Shown: one piece after another, positions 1 through 9,522 of the stretch
Layout: each line of letters begins with the position of its first letter
Position numbering within the stretch: position 1 is the first letter of the stretch
Assembly: GCA_041665525.1 (NCBI GenBank)
Contig: JBAYIS010000014.1
Span: forward strand, 1-64,000
Source of the DNA: UBA8401 sp041665525
GTDB lineage: Bacteria; Bacteroidota; Ignavibacteria; UBA10030; UBA8401
Direction: 5' to 3'
Length of the DNA stretch: 64,000 nucleotides
Position numbers and translations under genes: made by a program
The notes under the pieces: model-generated
The model's database searches: none
Seen by the model: only the letters and a program-made list of their open reading frames with translations
Told to the model about the DNA's origin: nothing

Positions 1-320
1 CCGGGATAATGTCCGCAGCGGCGGCGCCATTCTTCCTTAAACTTCTCACGTTCTTCGGGAGTCATAGCGGCAAGTTTTTCTTCCATTTTGTGTTTCCAGC
101 GGTGCGATTTCCAGCTCATACCGCCGCCGTGCCAGCCGCGGACAAGAATGTGAGACAAGAGCAGCAGTCCCATCGCCTGCCAGTAAGTAACTGTCGGTCC
201 CTGGAAAATATCCGGGATCAACCAGTTCCATAGCTCCATCACGGCAAATCCGAACGCAGCAACTATCACTGCAACGAACAGAATGAACTTTGCAATCTTA
301 CCGATCCACCAGTATTTCAT
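1..320 (-). CDS. Small two-helix membrane protein (partial, C-terminus outside window)
   Basis: The frame opens at the ATG at 318-320 and stays open for 106 codons to the window edge, so the C-terminus is missing. The protein starts MKYWWIGK, has a hydrophobic helix at about residues 10-33, a second at about 44-62, then a strongly basic and acidic tail (KHKMEEKLAAMTPEERE). It lies 166 bp downstream of an ECF sigma factor on the same strand. That context would suit a membrane partner or target of the sigma factor, but there is no recognisable anti-sigma motif. I do not recognise the family with confidence; function unknown. Confidence 0.7.
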   Translation of the reverse strand, partial: MKYWWIGKIAKFILFVAVIVAAFGFAVMELWNWLIPDIFQGPTVTYWQAMGLLLLSHILVRGWHGGGMSWKSHRWKHKMEEKLAAMTPEEREKFKEEWRRRCGHYP

Positions 321-347
321 AATTGTATCTCCTAAAAATTTCTTGTT

Positions 348-390
348 GTCATTGCGAGTCTCGACGTTCTTTGTCGGGACGAAGCAATCT
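348..390. repeat. Interspersed palindromic repeat (GTCATTGCGAG type)
   Basis: Left arm ATTGCGAGTCTCGAC and right arm GTCGGGACGAAGCAAT form an imperfect hairpin. It lies between the sigma factor and the small membrane protein gene. Related GTCATT-type palindromes occur at 12319, 13387, 15968 and 26486, so this is one copy of a dispersed repeat class. Confidence 0.6.
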
Positions 391-486
391 TGTTTGCATC
401 TTTATTCTTCGGACATTGCTTCAATCGTTCCGAAACAAGGGGCGCTCTCGCTATGACCATTATGTTTGAGATGTTACGTGAAATAA

Positions 487-1098
487 TCATGCATTAAATT
501 CAAACTCATCATACAACTCCTGCAGTTGTTCCCGCAGGTAGAGCACTGCATACCGTTTCCGGGAGAGAAGTGTATTCTGCGGTTCCCCGGTGATCTCGGC
601 AATCTCTTTAAAACTCTTTCCTTCCAACTCGTGCATTACGAACACCTGTTTTTGTTCTTCCGGCAGTTCGTCCAGTGCTTCCGCCAGTTCCGTCCATACC
701 AATGATCGGGCGTAGACACGGTCCGGATTTTGTGTCGGATCGTAGAGGATATCCTCCAGATTCAGAGGAAGCGACGGATCGTTTTGATCGCGCGGAAGAG
801 ATTCGGGACGTTTCTTTCGGTACCAGTCGATCACTTTATTCCGGGCAACCGTAAAGAGCCAGGAAGTCATCTTCTCAATCGGTTCCGTTACACTGTTAGT
901 GGAAAGCAGCTGATAGAAAACATCTTCCATGATATCTTCCGCATCTTCATGCGTGCGCACACGTCTCCGGATGAAGTCGAATAAACGCTTCTGTTCCGTC
1001 CGAAAGGTCTGCTCTGCCACATGGCGGACATGGGGTTGTTTTTCTAATGCGATCGCATCGACCACTGGATGTTCCGTATTGTTATCGATTGTGCTCAC
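487..1098 (-). CDS. ECF-type RNA polymerase sigma factor
   Basis: This 203-aa protein is a sigma-70 family extracytoplasmic-function sigma factor, which directs RNA polymerase to a small regulon. Region 2 covers about residues 35-105, with the DAEDIMEDVF helix and the -10 recognition stretch TSWLFTVARNKVIDWYR. Region 4 covers about 135-190, with LPEEQKQVFVMHELEG and the HTH KEIAEITGEPQNTLLSRKR. There is no C-terminal extension. The start codon is GTG at 1098; no upstream ATG exists in frame. No anti-sigma gene is visible beside it; the downstream membrane protein is the only candidate partner. A terminator isolates it from the M1 peptidase gene upstream. Confidence 0.9.
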   Translation of the reverse strand: MSTIDNNTEHPVVDAIALEKQPHVRHVAEQTFRTEQKRLFDFIRRRVRTHEDAEDIMEDVFYQLLSTNSVTEPIEKMTSWLFTVARNKVIDWYRKKRPESLPRDQNDPSLPLNLEDILYDPTQNPDRVYARSLVWTELAEALDELPEEQKQVFVMHELEGKSFKEIAEITGEPQNTLLSRKRYAVLYLREQLQELYDEFEFNA

Positions 1099-1176
1099 AG
1101 TACCAGACGAAGATGAAAAGAAGATATTGCAACAATTTTACTGAAAATTCGCACGGACTAAGCCGGTAAGACAGAA

Positions 1177-1200
1177 AACCCCGATTTTACCATCGGGGTT
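1177..1200 (-). terminator. Rho-independent terminator of the M1 peptidase gene
   Basis: A perfect 9-bp stem (AACCCCGAT / ATCGGGGTT, 6-nt loop) is followed on the minus strand by a T-rich tail. It lies 26 bp past the stop codon of the M1 peptidase. Confidence 0.85.
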
Positions 1201-1226
1201 CCATTCAATACTTTGAACAGTCACTG

Positions 1227-4200
1227 TTACAGCCGCACCCCGAAGATGATCCTCCATCGGTAATCAATTTCTTTATCGCCTGGCCGCGCAGGGTCTTTGA
1301 TGTAGATCGGGAAGAAGATGCCAAGACCAATTGGACCGGAGGTGAAATTGGGGAGTGATATGTATCCCATATTGAATTGCAGTCCGACACCCGCGTCATA
1401 AAAGAATTGTTTGAACCGTGTGCTGGAGGAATCCCACACCGTTCCTGCGTCTGCAAATAAAACGAGCGGTCCTTTTGACAAGGAGAAGTTCAGCGCAGCC
1501 GCATTCAGTGCAACGGTATCGCGCTGCAGGAAAAGATTGCCGCCGCCGGATTTTGTGAAATGGCTTCGGAACGATTGTCCGACGACAGGAGTGCGGTAGA
1601 ACCAGCTGTCAAATCGTTCCAGCGGTGTTGCTTGCGTCAGCGAGTGCGCTGTCTGCACCGGAACGAATCCGGAAGAACTGCCGCCGAATAAGCGCCAGTG
1701 TATGTTGGTGCCCAGAACGAATGGGTGATCAAGTTTTGTTTCTGCCGTCAATTTGGAATAGTTGAATGGAGACGACGGTACGCCGAACTCATCTTCCAGG
1801 CGGAGGAAGAATTTTCCCCAGGAGAAATTCTCAAAATATTTCAGGGCGATGAATCCTGCGTCGAGACGCCCCGTTCTGTCCCATTCTGCGGGATTGGCCA
1901 AATAGCGGTCGTCGTTTACACGGATGGAGAGGATGCTGGTGTTGACAACGAATGATCGCCGGTAATTGCGGGCAAGGCTTTTCCTCATTTCAAATATTTT
2001 TTCAATGTCCCACTGCCAGCCGCTGAATCCATCCAGCCGGTACAATCGTACAAATGTGGTCAGCTGAGGATCCCACATTCTGATTGGTGTGGAATAGGCA
2101 AGTTCAAAATCGGGAACACCGCTTCGTGTTCCGTGCTTCGCGTGTATTGAAATAGTATGGTCGGATCCTATATAATCGCCGTTCACCGTCGTTCCCAGTT
2201 CGATACCGTCCCGAAGATTAAAACTGAGTGCCGGTGCAGCGTTGATTCTGTATGCATCAAGAGGATAGGTGAGAACATTAACGATATTGAAGCCGTAATC
2301 GAATACTATTGGAGGCATGGACCAGGAATTGTTCAAGCGGTCTACGTCTGCCAGTTTCATTTCTGGATCTATGACGACATTGCACACTGGGGCGGGAAGA
2401 GAATCGACAACGATCTCTGCCCGGCGTCCTTTGCTCCACACCAGTTCGGAAAAACGGACGTCCCGCTCCGAACCATCATCAAAAGTCAACCGAAGTGTGC
2501 CTGGCATTACCGCCTGCTCTTCACTTTTCAGAATGATGGTGGAACGATGTCTGCCGTTCACCGTTTCGTTGGTTACATCGTCGACCTTCAGGTCCAGTTT
2601 CCATGTTTGTTGAAACCATTGGTTCCAGAACCAATCCAGATCGCGGCCTGCGGCATCTTCCATGGTGTTAAAAAAATCTTCAGGATACGGATGCTTGAAC
2701 AGCCAGCGTGAATAATATTCGTTCATTCCTTTGGAAAAGTTCTCTTTCCCGATCATATCTTCAAGCATTATCAGCACGGTCGCCGGTTTTTGATATGCCA
2801 TCGTTCCATATTGTGAAGACGGGATCAGATAAGGATGCGCCATGACCGTCGCTTCATTATTTGCGCGGGCGTCCATCAAATACAAGCGCTGTTCGAACAA
2901 CCGCACGTTCGTTTCGGGCAGATGCATCCAGGAATATTTTCCTAAAAATTCCTTGTGCAGGAATCCATTGTTGCCGTACCGATCTTCCATAGCCGTAGTG
3001 GTAATGTACGTGTCGAAGCCTTCATCCATAAAAGGATAGTTCGTTTCATTGTTTCCCACCATCATCGGATACCATTCATGTCCCAGTTCGTGCGCAATCA
3101 CATAATAAAGACTATTCGTAATCGCATCGCCCGGCAAGGCAAAAATCATCATTGGATATTCCATGCCATCCACAGGTCCGGAAACGACGGTCGCTTGCGG
3201 ATAAAGGTATTTTCCGAAGTTCTGCGACAGATGTTCGATAACATGTTTCGCCATCTGCGCCCCCTCGTCCCAATTGGAAGCATCGCTCATCAGCAGCGGG
3301 ATGGATGCGCGAAATTCATCGGGATGATAGAATGCATAAATGCGCACGCTGTCGTGCGTCAGTGTTCCGTCCCAGACAAACTCCGGTGACGCCGCCCATG
3401 CGAAGTCGCGCACATTCTCTGCCGAGAATTTCCAGGTGACGGAGTCGTCGCTGACCGAGCTGCTGGTGGAATCGATCTCCGACGGCAGAACGATTCTCAT
3501 CGTGGAATCGACTGAGAGAGAATTGAAACGCTGCAATTGCACTGGTGTAAGGACCTCCTGCGGATTCAACAGTGTGCCGGTTGAGGCTATGATGAAATTC
3601 TTCGGCACGGACAGTTCCACATTCCAATTTCCATATTCGGTATAGAATTCAGCAATACCGAGATACTGCATCCTGTTCCATCCTCGGACATCATCGTAGA
3701 CAGCTATCTGCGGGTACCATTGGCAGATGCCGAAATCGAGTTCATTGCTTCCAGTCCGCAAATCGGGATTGTCGGGAATCTCATAGCTCCAATCGACGGA
3801 GAATGTCACCGTTGTGTTCGGCAGAAGCGGTTGCGGCAATACAGTCTCCATCAACGTTTCGTTAATCGTTGGTTCGAGAACGGTCTCTCCGATTGCGATC
3901 CTGTGGACGGTAATACCTTCGGTGACAGCATACGCGCGGCTGTTTTGTTCATCGAACTTTCGCGGCGATGAATCCTTCCGGAAAATGTTCTGGTACAGAT
4001 GCCATACGATCGTTGTCAATGTATCCGGAGAGTTGTTATAATAGATGATACTGCCGTTGCCGGTCAGCCAATTTGTATCGGCATTCAGGGACGCTTTAAT
4101 ATTGTAATCGGTCCGTTGCTGCCAATATGATGCAGACGGTTTTCCATCCGGCAACCGGGTAATCTGTTGAGCAAAGGACCATTGGGGAAAGAATAAAACG

Positions 4201-4235
4201 ACAACAAGAAGCAGGGGAAATTCTATTTTGCGCAT
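1227..4235 (-). CDS. Secreted M1 family zinc aminopeptidase with long C-terminal beta-rich region
   Basis: The 1002-aa protein starts with a signal peptide (residues 1-22, ending SFAQQ). The gluzincin core is clear: the GAMEN-equivalent GMEYP at 357-361, the zinc site HELGH at 382-386 and the third ligand E405 in FMDEG, giving HEXXH-X18-E as in M1 peptidases. It should release N-terminal residues from peptides in the periplasm or at the cell surface. Residues from about 640 to the end are rich in alternating beta-type segments and end in a run typical of outer-membrane barrels (FGVRL), so it may be anchored in or on the outer membrane; that is inference. It is transcribed alone and followed by a terminator. 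Confidence 0.9.
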   Translation of the reverse strand: MRKIEFPLLLVVVLFFPQWSFAQQITRLPDGKPSASYWQQRTDYNIKASLNADTNWLTGNGSIIYYNNSPDTLTTIVWHLYQNIFRKDSSPRKFDEQNSRAYAVTEGITVHRIAIGETVLEPTINETLMETVLPQPLLPNTTVTFSVDWSYEIPDNPDLRTGSNELDFGICQWYPQIAVYDDVRGWNRMQYLGIAEFYTEYGNWNVELSVPKNFIIASTGTLLNPQEVLTPVQLQRFNSLSVDSTMRIVLPSEIDSTSSSVSDDSVTWKFSAENVRDFAWAASPEFVWDGTLTHDSVRIYAFYHPDEFRASIPLLMSDASNWDEGAQMAKHVIEHLSQNFGKYLYPQATVVSGPVDGMEYPMMIFALPGDAITNSLYYVIAHELGHEWYPMMVGNNETNYPFMDEGFDTYITTTAMEDRYGNNGFLHKEFLGKYSWMHLPETNVRLFEQRLYLMDARANNEATVMAHPYLIPSSQYGTMAYQKPATVLIMLEDMIGKENFSKGMNEYYSRWLFKHPYPEDFFNTMEDAAGRDLDWFWNQWFQQTWKLDLKVDDVTNETVNGRHRSTIILKSEEQAVMPGTLRLTFDDGSERDVRFSELVWSKGRRAEIVVDSLPAPVCNVVIDPEMKLADVDRLNNSWSMPPIVFDYGFNIVNVLTYPLDAYRINAAPALSFNLRDGIELGTTVNGDYIGSDHTISIHAKHGTRSGVPDFELAYSTPIRMWDPQLTTFVRLYRLDGFSGWQWDIEKIFEMRKSLARNYRRSFVVNTSILSIRVNDDRYLANPAEWDRTGRLDAGFIALKYFENFSWGKFFLRLEDEFGVPSSPFNYSKLTAETKLDHPFVLGTNIHWRLFGGSSSGFVPVQTAHSLTQATPLERFDSWFYRTPVVGQSFRSHFTKSGGGNLFLQRDTVALNAAALNFSLSKGPLVLFADAGTVWDSSSTRFKQFFYDAGVGLQFNMGYISLPNFTSGPIGLGIFFPIYIKDPARPGDKEIDYRWRIIFGVRL

Positions 4236-4637
4236 GTGGAATTGAACGGCCTTTTCACCGAAATAATGATTTTGTTTAAGATAATCGAATGAAACAAGAT
4301 AGTGAGAATTACCATACTATAAAAATACACGGAAGTTTCATCAGGAAAAAAACAGTGTCATCATGTAACAGATAACGTCAACATGATAATATTTTGGAGT
4401 TTCAAATTAACACATCGCCGAAAAAACTCATTTCTTGCACTTCCTTTCTATTATTAGTATTTTAGGTGCAGAAACCCTGCCTGCGAAGCATTTCGGCGGG
4501 GATTTTTGTTTGAGAGAGTCGCAAAGTATCAACGTCGCAAAGATTTTTATTCGTTACAGGATAATTTCCATCACTCATTGACGTCGATACTTCACGGCTC
4601 AACTACTCAGACTCTTTCCAAGGTTTTCTCAGGAAAA
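4236..4637. other. Divergent intergenic region between M1 peptidase and lepA
   Basis: This 402-bp AT-rich stretch separates two divergent genes and must hold both promoters. Visible signals are a 7-bp inverted repeat (ATCATGT at 4360, ACATGAT at 4381) that could be an operator, and a GC-rich hairpin at 4475. An in-frame TTG at 4506 would extend LepA by 44 residues, but the extension has no LepA character. No convincing small gene was seen. Confidence 0.5.
4475..4508 (+). terminator. Terminator-like hairpin in the lepA leader
   Basis: The arms CCCTGCC (4475) and GGCGGGG (4495) form a 7-bp stem with one wobble pair and a nested TGC-GAA-GCA hairpin, followed by ATTTTTGTTT. No gene lies upstream on this strand, so it could be a leader attenuator. 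Evidence is structural only. Confidence 0.35.
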
Positions 4638-6443
4638 ATGAAAAACATCCGAAATTTCTGCATTATCGCACATATTGACCACGGCAAATCCACATTGGCG
4701 GACCGTTTGCTGGAATTTACCGGCCGGATCACCAAGCGGGACTTGGTAACAAATCAAGTTCTCGATGATATGGATCTGGAACAGGAACGCGGAATAACGA
4801 TAAAATTACACGCGATCCAGATGGAATACAAGGCAAAAGACGGTCAAACGTATGTTCTGAACCTGATTGATACCCCGGGCCACGTCGATTTTACTTATGA
4901 AGTTTCCCGATCTTTAGCAGCCTGCGAGGGAGCAATTCTGGTGGTTGATGCGTCTCAAGGAGTAGAGGCGCAAACTATCAGCAATCTGTACCTGGCAATC
5001 GATTCCGGATTGGAAATTATTCCGGTGATGAACAAGATCGACCTTCCTTCCGCATCGACCATGATGGATACGGTGAGGGACGAAGTGGTAGGATTAATCG
5101 GTTGCAAGGATGAAGAGATCATTCGCGCCAGCGCAAAATCCGGTATCGGGATCGAAGAGATTCTGGAAGCTGTGGTGAAACGTGTGCCGCCGCCCAAAGG
5201 AGATCCGGCAAAACCGTTGCGCGCATTAATCTTCGATTCGAAGTTTGATGCATATCGCGGTGCAGTTGCGTATGTGCGGGTGGTGGACGGTGTGCTGAAG
5301 GAAAAAGAAAAGATCAAGTTCATCAACAACGGCAATACGGCGGAAGTGGAAGAGTGCGGCGTGCTCTACATGAACAAGAGCCGCACAAAAGAACTGGAAG
5401 CGGGCAATGTCGGTTACGTCATCGCCGGATTGAAGAACGTTCGCGACACGAAAGTGGGGGATACCATCACCACGCAGTATCACGGTTCCACCGAAGCGCT
5501 GGCGGGATACAAGGAAGTGAAGCCGATGGTCTTCAGCGGATTGTATCCGACGAATGCGGATGACTTTGCCGAACTGCGCGACTCGCTGGAAAAGCTGTCG
5601 CTGAATGATTCATCATTGCTTTACGTGCCGGAATCGTCCGGTGCGTTGGGATTCGGCTTCCGGTGCGGCTTCCTCGGACTTCTACACATGGAGATTATCC
5701 AGGAACGGCTGGAACGGGAATTCAATCAAAGCTTGATCACCACCGTGCCGAACGTGGAGTTTCGCGTGCTGCTCTCGAACGGTGAGATGATCACTGTCGA
5801 CAATCCGGCGGATATGCCCGATCCTTCAAAAATCGAGCGGGTGGAAGAGCCGTTTATCAAAGCGCAGATTATCACCCCGACGGAATATATCGGCAATATC
5901 ATGAAACTGGCAACGGACCGGCGGGGAGTATGGAAAGACACGAGCTACCTCGACCCCACACGGGCGGATATCTCCTATGAATTCCCGCTGTCGGAAATCA
6001 TCTTTGATTTTTACGACAAACTAAAATCGTTAACGCGCGGTTACGCATCGCTGGATTATGAGTATCTGGATTACCGCGAATCGCATCTGGTAAAGCTGGA
6101 TATTTTGCTGAACGGCGAACCGGTTGACGCGCTTTCCACAATCGTTCATGCGGATAAAGCGTTCGAAATGGGAAAGAAGCTTTGCACGAAACTTAAAGAA
6201 CTGATTCCCCGTCAAATGTTCGAAGTGGCAATTCAGGCGGCCATCGGAGCCAAAGTAATTGCGAGGACGACCGTCTCCGCCATGCGGAAGAATGTTCTGG
6301 CAAAATGTTACGGCGGTGATATTTCCCGAAAACGGAAACTGCTTGAGAAACAGAAAGAGGGAAAGAAACGGATGAAACAGGTGGGACGAGTGGAGCTGCC
6401 GCAGGAAGCATTTCTGGCAGTACTTCAGATGGGGGATGAATAG
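4638..6443 (+). CDS. lepA: Elongation factor 4 (LepA), ribosomal back-translocase GTPase
   Basis: From the ATG at 4638 the protein is 601 aa, the usual LepA length. The GTPase motifs are intact: AHIDHGKST (G1), DTPGHVDF (G3) and NKIDLP (G4). The EF-G-like domains follow, and the LepA-specific C-terminal domain ends in the basic stretch around GDISRKRKLLEKQKEGKKRMK. It acts on stalled or mis-translocated ribosomes. It is the first gene of a lepA-lepB-lepB-hemW run, the lepA-lepB order being common in bacteria. A TTG at 4506 would add 44 residues unlike the family, so it was rejected. Confidence 0.97.
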   Translation: MKNIRNFCIIAHIDHGKSTLADRLLEFTGRITKRDLVTNQVLDDMDLEQERGITIKLHAIQMEYKAKDGQTYVLNLIDTPGHVDFTYEVSRSLAACEGAILVVDASQGVEAQTISNLYLAIDSGLEIIPVMNKIDLPSASTMMDTVRDEVVGLIGCKDEEIIRASAKSGIGIEEILEAVVKRVPPPKGDPAKPLRALIFDSKFDAYRGAVAYVRVVDGVLKEKEKIKFINNGNTAEVEECGVLYMNKSRTKELEAGNVGYVIAGLKNVRDTKVGDTITTQYHGSTEALAGYKEVKPMVFSGLYPTNADDFAELRDSLEKLSLNDSSLLYVPESSGALGFGFRCGFLGLLHMEIIQERLEREFNQSLITTVPNVEFRVLLSNGEMITVDNPADMPDPSKIERVEEPFIKAQIITPTEYIGNIMKLATDRRGVWKDTSYLDPTRADISYEFPLSEIIFDFYDKLKSLTRGYASLDYEYLDYRESHLVKLDILLNGEPVDALSTIVHADKAFEMGKKLCTKLKELIPRQMFEVAIQAAIGAKVIARTTVSAMRKNVLAKCYGGDISRKRKLLEKQKEGKKRMKQVGRVELPQEAFLAVLQMGDE

Positions 6444-6522
6444 AATTATCCGATTTTCAAATTGAAATAGTACATCAGATTTTTATAACACTGCAGCGCA
6501 TTTCATCAATCCGGAATTGACG

Positions 6523-7533
6523 ATGGCAAAAGAAGAAAAAGAGATCAAAAAGGAAGAAGTAAAACAACCGCTTTCCTGGAAAGAAAATTTCAAAGCGCAG
6601 GTGAAGGAATTCGTGATTGTCTTTGGCGGATTCATTCTGCTCAACAATTTTGTCATCGCTTCATTTCTTGTTCCCACCGGTTCGATGGAGAACGAAGTGC
6701 TCACCGGCGACTTTTTATTGGTCAACAAATTCATCTATGGCGCTTCAACGCCGCGCAACATTATGTTTACAGATATCCGGCTGCCGTGGACCACGTTGCC
6801 GGGATTCAAAGATGTGCAGCGGGGAGATGTGATCGTGTTTGAATTTCCGGGCATGCGGGACGAAGTAAAATCCGATGTCTTTAATTTCTACCTGAAACGC
6901 TGTATGGCCATTGCCGGCGATACGCTGGAGATCAGGAACCGTGTTGTTTATGTCAACGGCCAGGCATCGCCGCTTCCCAAGAATATGAAATTCGACAACC
7001 TGCGCACACTGCCGCCGTCGTTTAAGGACGAACGATCGTTTCCGCCGACAGCGTTGTTCAACGAGGATAATTACGGTCCCATCGTAATTCCGAAAAAAGG
7101 AATGGCGTTGAGCATCACACCGGAAAACTTCCGGATGTGGAATGTGTTCATTCAGCGGGACGGCCACATGCCGGAATTGCGCGCCGACGGAACAGTATTA
7201 ATCGACGGTACGCCTTCCAACACATACATTGTGGAGAAAGATTATGTTTTCGGCATGGGTGATCATCGCGACAACTCGCTGGACAGCCGGTTCTGGGGAT
7301 TCATTCCGCGCGAAAATATTGTCGGAACGCCGATGTTTGTCTATTTCTCCGTAACGCTCACCGATGAGTACCGTGAACAACTGGCAATGCACGGCGAATC
7401 GATGCGGATGGAATGGATTTACACCTCCTTTTCCGGACATAATATTATCCTTGATATCCTGACGAAGATCGTTATCACCGTTTTCAATCCCGAAACGATC
7501 CGCTTTGGCCGCATGGGCACCGTGATCGGTTAA
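6523..7533 (+). CDS. lepB: Signal peptidase I, larger paralogue
   Basis: From the ATG at 6523 (preceded by GGAA) the protein is 336 aa. It has a charged N-terminus, one membrane helix (about 29-48), the nucleophile motif PTGSM with Ser54, the general-base lysine in FYLKRCMAIAGD (Lys125) and the C-terminal box GDHRDNSLDSRFWG. It cuts signal peptides on the periplasmic side of the inner membrane. It carries an insertion of roughly 60-70 residues between the Lys box and the GDHRDNS box, and a C-terminal hydrophobic tail. The second paralogue follows directly. Confidence 0.95.
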   Translation: MAKEEKEIKKEEVKQPLSWKENFKAQVKEFVIVFGGFILLNNFVIASFLVPTGSMENEVLTGDFLLVNKFIYGASTPRNIMFTDIRLPWTTLPGFKDVQRGDVIVFEFPGMRDEVKSDVFNFYLKRCMAIAGDTLEIRNRVVYVNGQASPLPKNMKFDNLRTLPPSFKDERSFPPTALFNEDNYGPIVIPKKGMALSITPENFRMWNVFIQRDGHMPELRADGTVLIDGTPSNTYIVEKDYVFGMGDHRDNSLDSRFWGFIPRENIVGTPMFVYFSVTLTDEYREQLAMHGESMRMEWIYTSFSGHNIILDILTKIVITVFNPETIRFGRMGTVIG

Positions 7534-7545
7534 GGGATGGCAGCC

Positions 7546-8286
7546 ATGCGGCGCAGGATCACCGATGTTTTGCTCATTGCGTTCTTCACCGTCTTATTCG
7601 CCGTGGGCCTCAAGTCCTGTATTATTGATGCGTACCGGATTCCTTCCGGTTCCATGGCCCCTGCGCTGAACGAAGGAGATTATCTTCTCGTCAATAAGTT
7701 CATCTACGGCGCCCGCACACCGGAAAAGTTTCTTTTCATTTCCATACCTCACATCCAATTTCCATCACTATCGGATATTCACCGCGGCGATGTTGTCGTC
7801 TTTCATTTTCCCGGCGAACCAAACGAGGCGCTGCCGGTGAAGAATATGTTTCTGGTGAAGCGCTGTGTCGGACTTCCCGGGGACACCGTCGAGATTTCCA
7901 ATCAGCATGTGGTAGTGAACAGTTTTCGAATGGAATTCTTTTCCACGGTCGACAGAGAGCATCCGCAAACGGTGGTTCCGAAACAAGGTATGTCCATTGC
8001 TATGAATGTGAAAAACTTCTTCCAATGGAAGGTGTTTATCCAGCGGGAAGGAAGTTCTGTGGAATTGCGGGACAAGAAAGTCTATATCGACAATGAGGAA
8101 TCAACGACCTATACGGTGAAACGGAACTACTTTTTTGTTCTCGGCGATAACATCAACAACAGTTCGGACAGCCGCGAATGGGGATTTGTACCTGAAAAAA
8201 ATATTATCGGCAAAGCAATGCTGATTTACTGGTCCAGGAGCGCGGAAGGAATTCAATGGAGCCGGATAGGGACAATGATACGATAA
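7546..8286 (+). CDS. lepB: Signal peptidase I, shorter paralogue
   Basis: A second S26A signal peptidase of 246 aa immediately follows the first. Motifs: one N-terminal helix, IPSGSM with Ser36, LVKRCVGLPGD with Lys105, and GDNINNSSDSREWG. I placed the start at 7546 because AAGGG lies 9 nt upstream; an in-frame ATG at 7537 is possible but leaves no room for a ribosome site. Both paralogues keep the Ser-Lys dyad, so both are probably active, perhaps with different substrate preference. Confidence 0.93.
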   Translation: MRRRITDVLLIAFFTVLFAVGLKSCIIDAYRIPSGSMAPALNEGDYLLVNKFIYGARTPEKFLFISIPHIQFPSLSDIHRGDVVVFHFPGEPNEALPVKNMFLVKRCVGLPGDTVEISNQHVVVNSFRMEFFSTVDREHPQTVVPKQGMSIAMNVKNFFQWKVFIQREGSSVELRDKKVYIDNEESTTYTVKRNYFFVLGDNINNSSDSREWGFVPEKNIIGKAMLIYWSRSAEGIQWSRIGTMIR

Positions 8287-8291
8287 CAACA

Positions 8292-9434
8292 ATGGCGAGC
8301 CTGTACTTCCATATTCCCTACTGCGAACACAAGTGCATCTATTGCGACTTCTATTCCATTGAGAATATGAGTTCGATGGAGCGCTTCCTTACGTCGCTGG
8401 AAAAAGAAATAACGCTCCGCGCGGCAACGCTGCCGGAAGGAACAACGATCGAGACGATCTTCTTCGGCGGCGGTACACCGTCGCTTCTTTCCGGGAAACA
8501 GTTTGAACGGATATTCTCGCTGATCCGCCGTCTATACCGGATCGAACCGGATGCGGAGATCACCTGCGAGTCCAATCCCGGCACGGTGGAATTGAACAGG
8601 CTTACCGAATTCCGTGCTGCCGGTTTCAACCGCATGAGCTTCGGCATACAGTCATTCCATGATGATGATCTGAAGTTCCTTACCCGGATTCACTCGGCCA
8701 AAGAAGCGGAGCAGGCAGTGGAGAGTGCGTATCGTGCAGGATTTGAAAACGTCAGCTGCGATTTGATCTTTGCACTTCCCGGACAGACGCCGGATCGGTG
8801 GAAAGAAAATCTTCGCCGGGCAATTGCGCTGCAGCCGAAACACATCTCTGCATATGCGTTGATCGTAGAAGATCAGACCCCGTTGGCAACGATGGTGAAG
8901 AATAAACTTGTCGCGCCGCTGCCGGATGAAGAAGATGCGGCCCTCTACGAAATGACGATCGAAACACTAGCTTCCGGCGGATATCAACAGTACGAAGTCT
9001 CCAATTTTGCCAAACCGGGATTCCGCTCGCTGCATAATTATAATTACTGGAATCACGCGGATTACATCGGATTCGGCCCGTCGGCCCATTCGTTCCGTAA
9101 GGATACTGGTTCAACCGGCAGGCGGTGGTGGAATGTGAGAAGCATTCAGAGTTATTGTGAAGCGCTCGAACAAGATCATTTCCCTGAAGCGGGGAGTGAA
9201 TCGGTTGACAGGAAAAAATTTTTCACAGAAGAAATATTTCTTGGACTGCGCAGCATGGGTATCGACCTGAAAAAGCTCTATTCATTATACGGAGAGGATG
9301 TTTTTGCTGTCCGGAAGCAAATGCTGGAAGAGATGGAACGGGAAGGATTCGTGAGCCGTCAAAACAATGTCATTTCCCTCACTTCCCGCGGTTATGCCGT
9401 CTGCGATGAGATTGCCGGGCGGTTGATCCTGTAA
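8292..9434 (+). CDS. hemW: HemW-type radical SAM haem chaperone (coproporphyrinogen III oxidase-like)
   Basis: The 380-aa protein begins MASLYFHIPYCEHKC; the CxxxCxxC cluster (CEHKCIYC) lies at about residues 11-18 and is followed by DFYS. The radical SAM core (FFGGGTPSLL, ESNPGT, SFGIQSF) and the HemW C-terminal domain (YNYWNHADYIGFGPSAHS) are present. Family members of this size lacking the HemN N-terminal extension act as haem chaperones rather than coproporphyrinogen dehydrogenases. The start at 8292 is 5 bp past the lepB stop; an upstream in-frame ATG at 8256 overlaps lepB and adds non-conserved residues. Confidence 0.92.
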   Translation: MASLYFHIPYCEHKCIYCDFYSIENMSSMERFLTSLEKEITLRAATLPEGTTIETIFFGGGTPSLLSGKQFERIFSLIRRLYRIEPDAEITCESNPGTVELNRLTEFRAAGFNRMSFGIQSFHDDDLKFLTRIHSAKEAEQAVESAYRAGFENVSCDLIFALPGQTPDRWKENLRRAIALQPKHISAYALIVEDQTPLATMVKNKLVAPLPDEEDAALYEMTIETLASGGYQQYEVSNFAKPGFRSLHNYNYWNHADYIGFGPSAHSFRKDTGSTGRRWWNVRSIQSYCEALEQDHFPEAGSESVDRKKFFTEEIFLGLRSMGIDLKKLYSLYGEDVFAVRKQMLEEMEREGFVSRQNNVISLTSRGYAVCDEIAGRLIL

Positions 9435-9456
9435 TAGAAGGATGGTTGATTTTCTT

Positions 9457-9486
9457 TTGAAAATCGGCACTTTCAAAGTATATTTA
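9457..9486 (+). promoter_or_regulatory. Candidate promoter of the DUF2723 gene
   Basis: TTGAAA at 9457 and TATATTTA at 9479 are 16 bp apart, matching both sigma-70 spacing and the TAnnTTTG-like -7 box of Bacteroidota. It lies 37 bp before the ATG. An AT-rich 7-bp inverted repeat (GATTTTC/GAAAATC at 9448-9465) overlaps the -35 element. Confidence 0.5.
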
Positions 9487-9522
9487 TCCACTGTTGTTTG
9501 ATTTTTCACTTACGAGGTTGTA

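Noticed and set aside
4506..4637. 44-residue N-terminal extension of LepA from a TTG codon
   Set aside because: LepA is about 600 residues and starts just before the GTPase P-loop; the extension is not family-like and begins inside a hairpin T-tract.
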